Shown in pieces: positions 1 through 4,079 of a stretch of DNA of 5,790 bases (position 1 is the first letter of the stretch; each line of letters opens with the position of its first letter). The stretch comes from Candidatus Segetimicrobium genomatis (lineage in GTDB: Bacteria > Sysuimicrobiota > Sysuimicrobiia > Sysuimicrobiales > Segetimicrobiaceae), in the NCBI GenBank assembly GCA_005883865.1, contig VBAO01000061.1, forward strand, positions 1-5,790, read 5' to 3'. A program made the position numbers and the translations under genes. The notes under the pieces are model-generated. The model saw nothing but the letters and a program-made list of their open reading frames with translations, was not told where the DNA came from and searched no databases.

Positions 1-122
1 ATGTAGGCGAAGAGGGCCAGGACCGGCGCCAGGGCCAGGTAGCAGAAGAGGATGACCCCCCACTTCCTGCGGGACGGCGCCCGTGCCCGCGCCCAATGGA
101 CCGCCGCCTGTTCGGTTGCCAT
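1..122 (-). CDS. Sugar ABC transporter permease, N-terminal fragment (CUT1 type)
   Basis: Only the first 40 codons are inside the window; the gene continues past base 1. The product begins MATEQAAVHWARARAP, then a basic stretch (SRRK, about residues 17-20), then a hydrophobic run (about residues 22-39, VILFCYLALAPVLALFAY) that is the start of the first membrane helix. A short basic cytoplasmic tail before helix 1 with a LAP motif is typical of MalF/UgpA-like permeases, which pair with a second permease and an ATPase to import sugars. The position directly downstream of a solute-binding protein gene on the same strand supports this. The ATG at 122-120 has only a weak GGGAC ribosome site about 5 nt upstream. 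The substrate cannot be read from this fragment. Confidence 0.72.
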   Translation of the reverse strand, partial: MATEQAAVHWARARAPSRRKWGVILFCYLALAPVLALFAY

Positions 123-144
123 GCCGCGTCCCGGTCGGGATTGT

Positions 145-169
145 CCGGGGGAGCCGGCGGCTCCCCCGG
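145..169 (-). repeat. Perfect GC hairpin between binding protein and permease genes
   Basis: An 11-bp perfect inverted repeat (CCGGGGGAGCC at 145-155 and GGCTCCCCCGG at 159-169) has a 3-nt loop. It lies in the short spacer just upstream of the permease start at 122. No run of T follows on the minus strand, so it does not look like a complete intrinsic terminator. Hairpins in this place in sugar ABC operons often protect the binding-protein mRNA or reduce read-through, so the binding protein is made in excess of the membrane parts. That role is inferred here. Confidence 0.7.
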
Positions 170-173
170 CACG

Positions 174-202
174 GATCTACGCGCTACGTTGTCCCGTAGA
201 TC
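174..202 (-). repeat. Inverted repeat at the end of the binding protein gene
   Basis: GATCTACG at 174-181 is repeated in inverted form (CGTAGATC) at 195-202, with 13 nt between. It lies immediately before the stronger hairpin at 145-169 in the direction of transcription, so the transcript would carry two consecutive stem-loops here. The candidate stop codons for a restored binding-protein frame (TAG at 186-184 and TAG at 179-177) fall inside this repeat. Confidence 0.5.
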
Positions 203-424
203 GATGTACGCGCCGGGCAGGTGGTCGGCCAACTTGGTCTCGATCTCGTCAAAGACCGAAAGGATGGGCTCGACATAAAACACGACATCCTTGGGGGGAG
301 ACACAAAGACCTGGAATTGGGGCGTCTTTTCGAGCAACGGCTTCCAGTTGACGTTCTGGCGCTCGGAGACCCAGCCCGTCATCGCCGTCAATCTCACCGA
401 GTTGTCGGCGTTGGTCAGGAACTT
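182..424 (-). pseudogene. Out-of-frame C-terminal part of the sugar-binding protein
   Basis: Reading the minus strand from 424 in the frame different from the main binding-protein ORF gives a protein-like sequence. It starts KFLTNADNSVRLTAMTGW and goes on through WKPLLEKTPQF, FVSPPKDVVFYVEPILSVFDEIETKLADHLPGAY in order. This is the usual CUT1 solute-binding protein C-terminal region: the end of the WxFlKFLT helix, then the segment that closes the C-terminal lobe. It must therefore belong to the gene whose start is at 1394. This frame has no stop codon down to base 1, so it runs on, without recognisable homology, across the permease start. Stops that could end it lie in the two other frames at 186-184 and 179-177. 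The lower boundary given is where sequence typical of the family fades and is approximate. Confidence 0.7.
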
Positions 425-1394
425 GAGACGGCTGGAGCAGCATCTTGTAGGGCCCCCCCGGCTTCCACCGGGGAATCGGCGCCACCCCGTATTCCAGTTT
501 CGGGTTCTTCTGCTCGATCTCGCCGATCACCCACGCCTCGCGGAAGAGCATCGCGGCACTGCCGGTGGCGAACGCGTCCGCATCGTGCGGGATCTTCGGG
601 TCGTCGATCTTGTCCTTTTGCACGGCGTCGACATAGAACGTGAGGGCGGCCCGGCCCGCCTCGTTGTCGTAGCCGCTGTGCCATTTGCCGCTCGGCGTCT
701 TGACGATGAGGGCCCCGCCGGCGGGCTCCAGGACGAACCGGAACTTCTCCCCGATGCCGCTGCCCTGCCCCGAGAGGCGCAGGCTGATCCCGCTCCGGAT
801 CATCTTGCCCGAGGCGTCGAACTTCACGAGCTTGCGCGCGTCCGCGACCAGCTCCGGGAACGTGGACGGGGGCGTCGCGATCCCCGCCTCCTTGAACATC
901 GTCTTGTTGTAGAACATGGACGCCCGGCTCCCTTCCATCAGGGGAAGCCCGTACGTCTTCCCGTTGACGGTGAAGAAGTCGACGACGGAGGGGTTCCACG
1001 CGCCGCTCTTCAGGTACTGGTCGACGTCCGGCGGGTTCGGACTCAGGAGCCCGCCGTCGATGAATTTGACGCTGATGTTGGTGCCGATATCGTAGATGTC
1101 GGGCCCGGTACCCGTGGGGACCGCGGCGGACAGCTTCTGCTCGGTCTCCCGCAGCGACGTGCTGAAGAAGGTGAACTTGACGTTTGCGTGTGCCTTTCCG
1201 TATCCTTCCGCGACCGCCTTGTAAAAGGGCACCAGCTCAGGGAACCCGGTCCAGATCGACAGCGTGACGTCCGACGCCGCCCGGACCCAAGGCGCGGGGC
1301 CCAACCCGCCCATGGTGGCCAGCCCGGCGCCCGTCGCCAGCTTGAGGAACGTCCGGCGTCCGACCTGCCTCCCCTCGCGTCTCCCGGCATCCAT
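249..1394 (-). CDS. CUT1-type sugar ABC solute-binding protein, frameshifted C-terminus
   Basis: The encoded protein has 381 residues. It has a twin-arginine-type leader (GRRTFLK at about 12-18, hydrophobic core, WVRA-AS cleavage region near 36-40), so export folded through Tat is likely. Mature-protein features fit the UgpB/MalE-like family (SBP_bac_1): LSIWTGFPE near the start, TGTGPDIYDI, FTVNGKTYGLPL, SMFYNKTMFKEAGI, and AMLFREAWVIGEIEQ followed by APIPRWKPGGPY. It would capture a sugar or polyol for the permease downstream. The ATG at 1394 is chosen over a GTG at 1409 because GGAGGT at 1406-1401 sits at ideal distance from it and would lie within codons of the longer form. Family-like sequence stops at residue 323 (LLQPS). 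The last 58 residues are out of frame, and the true C-terminus is found in another frame at 424-182. Length without the break would be about 410. The gene is probably a pseudogene or carries an assembly error. Confidence 0.85.
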   Translation of the reverse strand: MDAGRREGRQVGRRTFLKLATGAGLATMGGLGPAPWVRAASDVTLSIWTGFPELVPFYKAVAEGYGKAHANVKFTFFSTSLRETEQKLSAAVPTGTGPDIYDIGTNISVKFIDGGLLSPNPPDVDQYLKSGAWNPSVVDFFTVNGKTYGLPLMEGSRASMFYNKTMFKEAGIATPPSTFPELVADARKLVKFDASGKMIRSGISLRLSGQGSGIGEKFRFVLEPAGGALIVKTPSGKWHSGYDNEAGRAALTFYVDAVQKDKIDDPKIPHDADAFATGSAAMLFREAWVIGEIEQKNPKLEYGVAPIPRWKPGGPYKMLLQPSQVPDQRRQLGEIDGDDGLGLRAPERQLEAVARKDAPIPGLCVSPQGCRVLCRAHPFGL

Positions 1395-1400
1395 CTTCCC

Positions 1401-1406
1401 ACCTCC
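1401..1406 (-). promoter_or_regulatory. Ribosome binding site that fixes the binding-protein start
   Basis: GGAGGT on the minus strand, with 7 nt between GGAGG and the ATG at 1394. The same GGAGG plus 7-nt arrangement occurs before five other genes in this window (starts at 2507, 3071, 3589, 4028 and 4985), which strengthens the choice of 1394 over the upstream GTG at 1409. Confidence 0.75.
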
Positions 1407-1522
1407 CACCCCTGATCTCGGGCTTCGCGCATCGAGTCTCTTAGCGAGCGGCAGTCATACGTCCTCCCTGGTGCACACCCGCTCGAAAACGGACCGGGGG
1501 ACCTCTGTGGATGCGGGGGGAG

Positions 1523-2038
1523 TTATTTCGCGCGCTTTTGCATCGAGCCGAGCAGCATCACGAGTCCGAGCCCGAAGACGAAGCACCAAAGCCCGTAGGC
1601 CACCGCCACCCGGGGCGGAACCGGCAGGCTCGTGGTTTCCGCCGCATTCATGATGCCGGCGATGGCGTTCGCGATCGCCGTCGCCAGCGTATTGATCGCC
1701 GTCTTGGGCCCGCCCTTCTGGCCCAGGCTGGTCACCCAGTCGACCCCCATCCCGGTAATCGCCCCGACCGCCGCCAGCTGCAGCTTCTGGGGGATCGTGA
1801 TGAGGACCACGCACCCGGCGAGCAGGCCGGCGGCCAGGCCCGTGACCGCGCCGTACAGCACCCAGCTCAGGTGGAACCAGGAGAACCCCCAGGTCACGAG
1901 GCCCCACGCGATCAAGAGCGCCACGGCGCGTTTCACCCACACCACGGCGTCGTCGAACGTCATCATGTCGTCGGCCGCGTCGCCCGCGAGCGCGCGACCC
2001 TGCCGTGCCCAACCTGCCAATCCCATTCCCAGATACAT
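1523..2038 (-). CDS. Unrecognised multi-pass membrane protein (171 aa)
   Basis: I do not recognise a family. From the ATG at 2038 the product has a short soluble N-terminus rich in D and A (GDAADDMMTFDDAV, about 19-32). Hydrophobic segments follow at about 37-54 (AVALLIAWGLVTWGFSWF region), 59-82 (YGAVTGLAAGLLAGCVVLITI) and 143-165 (AYGLWCFVFGLGLVMLL), with a weaker one at 87-101. A soluble or amphipathic loop rich in A, N and T lies between about 105 and 138, and the tail is basic (MQKRAK). Three or four membrane passes are likely. The start has GGAGG with a 10-nt spacer, longer than the 7 nt elsewhere in the window, so it is less certain; the open frame extends upstream to 2188, but that part is Arg/Gly/Ser-rich and not protein-like. 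It follows the 123-aa gene on the same strand by 97 bp and could share its transcript. Confidence 0.72.
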   Translation of the reverse strand: MYLGMGLAGWARQGRALAGDAADDMMTFDDAVVWVKRAVALLIAWGLVTWGFSWFHLSWVLYGAVTGLAAGLLAGCVVLITIPQKLQLAAVGAITGMGVDWVTSLGQKGGPKTAINTLATAIANAIAGIMNAAETTSLPVPPRVAVAYGLWCFVFGLGLVMLLGSMQKRAK

Positions 2039-2062
2039 TCGCTCCCTACCTCCACCTCCGCC

Positions 2063-2110
2063 GGGGGATCCCAGGCGTCCCGGCCATCGCGGACGCCCCC
2101 AGGATCCCCC
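2063..2110 (-). repeat. Large imperfect hairpin between two unknown genes
   Basis: GGGGGATCC (2063-2071) pairs with GGATCCCCC (2102-2110), and GGCGTCC (2074-2080) pairs with GGACGCC (2091-2097). The stem thus has 9 + 7 bp, an asymmetric internal loop (2 nt against 4 nt) and a 10-nt apical loop. It occupies about half of the 97-bp spacer between the stop of the 123-aa gene and the start of the 171-aa membrane gene, ending about 10 nt before the GGAGG site of the latter. No T-run follows on either strand, so it is not a standard intrinsic terminator. It may set the relative expression of the two genes or be an mRNA stability element; this is inferred. Confidence 0.7.
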
Positions 2111-2135
2111 AGACGCTCCCTGGCAGCCTCGACAC

Positions 2136-2507
2136 CTACTTGTTGACCTGTCCCTCGACCTGCTTCGCAAATGTGTCGGTCTCCGCATTCATGCGCTCGT
2201 CCTCGTCGTTCGGCGCGCCCAGGAGCGCGTCCACGGCGTCCTGCGCGGTTTGGGCCCGGGCCGACAGCAGGTCCTTGATCCTCAGCTGCGTCGCGGTCCG
2301 CTGGGACGGATCGTTGTTCAGCAGAGAAGTGAAATGCTCGGCCAAGGTGGTAAATGCCCACGCATCATCGCCGACCTGCAGGGCGCCCGGGATCCCCGCC
2401 AGCGAGGCAAACCATCCCCGCAGCACATAGACGATCGCCGAGTTCTCGATGTCGGTGAACTCGTTTGCATGGCGCAGCATGAAGATCGCGTCCGTTTTCT
2501 CACTCAT
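2136..2507 (-). CDS. Unrecognised small soluble protein (123 aa)
   Basis: I do not recognise a family. The start at 2507 is well supported: GGAGGT at 2519-2514 with a 7-nt gap from GGAGG, and a protein-like MSEKTDAIFMLRHANEF opening. There is no signal peptide or clear membrane helix. The chain looks mostly helical: a hydrophobic middle (about 23-42, SAIVYVLRGWFASLAGIPGA), an aromatic patch (DDAWAFTTLAEHF, about 47-59), then a polar Q/R/D/E-rich segment from about 65 to the end (TQLRIKDLL, QDAVDALLG, DEDERMNAETDTF) that could form long helices. It is acidic overall. It precedes the membrane protein gene on the same strand, and the pair is divergent from an XRE-type regulator gene across a long promoter region. 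This suggests, without proving it, a soluble partner of the membrane protein. Confidence 0.78.
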   Translation of the reverse strand: MSEKTDAIFMLRHANEFTDIENSAIVYVLRGWFASLAGIPGALQVGDDAWAFTTLAEHFTSLLNNDPSQRTATQLRIKDLLSARAQTAQDAVDALLGAPNDEDERMNAETDTFAKQVEGQVNK

Positions 2508-2687
2508 GTCGACACCTCCATGACGATCTCTGAGGCACCAGCCCCATGGTCCGACACGCCTCGTTCAACGGGTGGGGGTGGGGGAACGAACGCGGCGCGA
2601 AGTCCGGAGGGACTCCACGCCGCTCATCACACCGCGGAATCCTCTTCGGCAGCTCAGCCGACCCCGAGGGTCCCGTCGCTTTGCGTC

Positions 2688-2703
2688 CCCGGATTGCTCC
2701 GGG
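2688..2703. repeat. Perfect 6-bp inverted repeat in the divergent region
   Basis: CCCGGA (2688-2693), a TTGC loop and TCCGGG (2698-2703) form a small perfect hairpin. It is 181 bp upstream of the minus-strand gene start at 2507 and could be a protein binding site or a leader hairpin. A repeat of this size is not rare in GC-rich DNA. Confidence 0.4.
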
Positions 2704-2725
2704 TTTGCCCGTTCGAAGGATCCGG

Positions 2726-2735
2726 CGAATATTCG
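2726..2735. repeat. 10-bp palindrome CGAATATTCG
   Basis: A perfect 10-bp palindrome with an AT core in otherwise GC-rich sequence. It lies near the centre of the divergent region, where an operator for a dimeric regulator would be plausible. No other copy was noticed in the window. Confidence 0.4.
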
Positions 2736-3061
2736 GTTTCTTGCAGTATGGCCCCGCCCGAGCGACCCGGTCAACGACCTGTCATGCGAATCCCAGCCCA
2801 ATCCGGCGTTCGTGTCGGGCGGGGGGTTGACTACGACCGTCAGCCTCCGCCGTTCGCGCTGTGGGTGATGCGCAGGGGGGCAATCGATCGTCACTTCACT
2901 GGGATTTCTGTGGCGTTTCTCCGTTATGTGGGCCGAATTTCCGGTGCGCTCGCCTGGAGAGAAATCGGGGTGATCGGGGGTGTTGGGGGGCGTGGCGCGC
3001 CGCGAGCGGTCTACAAGCCCCGGCCCATGGGCATGAATCACGTATATGGCGAATTCTCGGA

Positions 3062-3083
3062 GGACGGGATATGAGTCCCGTCC
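3062..3083 (+). promoter_or_regulatory. Perfect inverted repeat straddling the XRE gene start
   Basis: GGACGGGA (3062-3069) and TCCCGTCC (3076-3083) form a perfect 8-bp inverted repeat around TATGAG. The ATG at 3071-3073 lies in the centre. As DNA it is a 22-bp dyad, a suitable size for a dimeric Cro/CI-type protein, and is a candidate autoregulatory operator. As RNA, a T-G wobble can close an ATGA tetraloop, placing the start codon in the loop and two bases of the GGAGG site (3059-3063) in the stem, which would hinder ribosome access. The symmetry is seen directly; either role is inferred. Confidence 0.55.
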
Positions 3084-3298
3084 GGGTACGTCTTAGGCGA
3101 GCGGCTGTGGAAGCTTACCTCGCACGCCGGAATTGGACGAAGTCGCAACTCGCCGGTCGCACGGGCATCCACCGCAGCCACCTCTCGGATCTTCTTGCGG
3201 GGCGGAAATCCGCCGGGCCCCACGTGCGGCAGCGTTTGCTTGAAACCCTCGACGCATCGTTCGACGATCTCTTCGAGATCGTCTCTCCTAAGGCCTAG
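3071..3298 (+). CDS. XRE/Cro-CI-type helix-turn-helix DNA-binding protein (75 aa)
   Basis: A compact single-domain protein. After a basic first helix (RVRLRRAAVEAYLARR, about 5-20) come helix 2 (KSQLAGRTG, about 24-32), a turn and a probable recognition helix (HRSHLSDLLAGRK, about 34-46), then closing helices (RQRLLETLDASFDDLFEI, about 53-70). The pattern xxxQLAxxxGIxxSxLSxLLxG is the HTH_3 signature. There is no sensor, protease or oligomerisation domain, so it probably acts alone as a small repressor or activator. The ATG at 3071 is chosen over upstream in-frame starts because GGAGG at 3059-3063 lies exactly 7 nt before it and the upstream translation is not protein-like. It is the only clear plus-strand gene and is divergent from the unknown 123/171-aa pair, which it may control. 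Its stop is only 15 bp from the convergent stop at 3314. Confidence 0.9.
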   Translation: MSPVRVRLRRAAVEAYLARRNWTKSQLAGRTGIHRSHLSDLLAGRKSAGPHVRQRLLETLDASFDDLFEIVSPKA

Positions 3299-3313
3299 GT
3301 CCGCCCGTCATCC

Positions 3314-3589
3314 TCAAGCTTCCGACGTGGTCGGATCGATCACGGATTTGACCGCCGAGACGCGATTGGCGGGGAACCCTCCCCTTCGCGCGTGTTCTCT
3401 CACCAGCTCTTCATTCGGAGCAACGTAGACGCAGTAGATCTTGTCCGCGGTGACGTAACTGTGGACCCATTGGATCTGCGGTCCCATCTGGTTCAGCACG
3501 CCACAGGACTTCTGCGAAATGGCTTGTAGCTCTTTCGGGGATAGTTTGCCGGCCCCGGGGATCTCCCGTTCGATCACGTATTTCGGCAT
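3314..3589 (-). CDS. DUF4242-family small protein (91 aa)
   Basis: The sequence matches what I know of the DUF4242 family (related to the SCO4226 nickel-binding protein; small ferredoxin-like alpha/beta fold). It shows MPKYVIEREIPGAG at the N-terminus, QIQWVHSYVTADKIYCVYVAPNEE at about 38-61 and the highly typical REHARRGGFPANRV at about 64-77. The length, about 90 residues, is usual for the family. Metal binding is known for one relative; whether this protein binds metal cannot be told. The start at 3589 has GGAGG at 3601-3597 with a 7-nt spacer. It follows the DUF6176-like gene on the same strand with a 91-bp gap that contains no evident terminator, so co-transcription with the ribose genes is possible. 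Codons are less GC-rich than in the transporter genes. Confidence 0.88.
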   Translation of the reverse strand: MPKYVIEREIPGAGKLSPKELQAISQKSCGVLNQMGPQIQWVHSYVTADKIYCVYVAPNEELVREHARRGGFPANRVSAVKSVIDPTTSEA

Positions 3590-3680
3590 GGTCGCGCCTC
3601 CATCATCGTGATGCCGTCGCCGGGCATGCTCAGCGGCTCACCAATCGGGAGTCGAGTTCGGTGGTGTCCGGATAATTCCT

Positions 3681-4028
3681 CTAGGTTTGATAACTAGAAA
3701 GCAATTCAGGCAGTTTCATGTCAGGCGGGAGATTATTGAAGTCTACCCCGGTGACCTCAGCAAAGCGTCGCTTGAACCACAGGTCGAACGCCTCTTGTGA
3801 TTGGGAAAACATCCCGATCGCATCTTTGAAATTCTCGCTTTCCATGTAGCCGACGAGTTGGTCACCACCGGCCCCCTGCGCGAGGAACCAAACCTCCTTT
3901 GTGATGCCGATACGCCGCTCAGATCGATCGAACTCACCCTTCCGTTCGGTGTCCAACTGACGCATGAAGTCGCGGGCGGCATTGCTCTTGCCAGGCAACA
4001 CCGAGAATACTGCGCAGATTAGGTCCAT
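3681..4028 (-). CDS. DUF6176-like small protein (115 aa)
   Basis: From the ATG at 4028 the product starts MDLICAVFSVLPGKSNAARDF, followed by RRIGITKEVWFLAQG (about 38-52), a beta-strand-like QLVGYMESENF (about 57-67), SQSQEAFDLWFKRRFAEVTG (about 75-94) and a short C-terminal tail. This resembles the DUF6176 family, small proteins expected to adopt a dimeric alpha/beta-barrel fold. The family assignment is from memory and the function is unknown. The start at 4028 is preferred to an in-frame one at 4058 because AAGGAGG (4042-4036) with a 7-nt spacer serves it; the longer form would translate through that site. It lies 51 bp after the rbsB-like stop with no visible terminator, suggesting one transcript. 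The 3' end is AT-rich for this window (3661-3720 is about 42% GC). Confidence 0.8.
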   Translation of the reverse strand: MDLICAVFSVLPGKSNAARDFMRQLDTERKGEFDRSERRIGITKEVWFLAQGAGGDQLVGYMESENFKDAIGMFSQSQEAFDLWFKRRFAEVTGVDFNNLPPDMKLPELLSSYQT

Positions 4029-4035
4029 AACGACG

Positions 4036-4042
4036 CCTCCTT
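4036..4042 (-). promoter_or_regulatory. Strong ribosome binding site deciding the DUF6176-like start
   Basis: AAGGAGG on the minus strand lies 7 nt before the ATG at 4028. It is the most extended match to the anti-Shine-Dalgarno in the window and argues against the upstream in-frame start at 4058. Confidence 0.75.
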
Positions 4043-4079
4043 TTTCTCTTTCCACCAACGCCGCGGTTTCGAATGTGAT

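Larger units (their letters stand above)
2508..3070. promoter_or_regulatory. 563-bp divergent intergenic region with short palindromes
   Basis: This stretch separates the divergent starts at 2507 (minus) and 3071 (plus) and should hold both promoters. Open frames exist on both strands, but their translations are Pro/Arg/Ser-rich, lack a good ribosome site and look non-coding. Visible structures are short inverted repeats at 2601-2614 (AGTCC/GGACT), 2646-2661 (TCGGC/GCCGA), 2660-2672 (GACCC/GGGTC), 2688-2703 and 2726-2735. G-tracts lie at 2570-2584 and 2967-2990. Composition drops from very GC-rich to about 48% GC at 2881-2940 (29 of 60 by hand count), which would suit a promoter for the plus-strand gene. 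I could not assign convincing -35/-10 boxes; TTGCCC at 2705 with AATATT at 2728 (17-nt spacer) is a weak plus-strand possibility. Confidence 0.5.

Noticed and set aside
291..1415. Long plus-strand open frame of 374 codons opposite the binding-protein gene
   Set aside because: It is antisense to clear solute-binding protein coding sequence; its translation is Arg/Pro/Asp/Leu-rich with no domain pattern, as expected from the reverse frame of GC-rich codons.
1441..1458. Five-codon open frame (MTAAR, stop) after GGAGG, upstream of the binding protein gene
   Set aside because: The ribosome site is only 4 nt from the ATG and the peptide shows no attenuation logic such as repeated regulatory codons; likely chance.
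2046..2087. 13-codon open frame starting in the loop of the hairpin before the membrane gene
   Set aside because: No clear ribosome site, and the sequence is determined by the hairpin arm; its stop near the next ribosome site is probably accidental.
2565..3041. Minus-strand open frame of 158 codons in the divergent region
   Set aside because: Arg/Pro/Gly/Ser-rich translation with no domain and no GGAGG site at its start, unlike the real genes here. A real gene cannot be fully excluded, but I see no support.
2861..3070. N-terminal extension of the XRE protein (in-frame start at 2861)
   Set aside because: The upstream translation is not protein-like, and GGAGG lies exactly 7 nt before the ATG at 3071.
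1632..3074. Plus-strand open frame of 480 codons crossing several genes
   Set aside because: It lies antisense to two well-supported minus-strand genes and crosses the promoter region; the translation is low-complexity and has no ribosome site.
3287..3316. Possible bidirectional terminator between the convergent XRE and DUF4242 genes
   Set aside because: Only short palindromes (AGGCCT, CCTAGG) are present, with no stable stem followed by a T-run on either strand.
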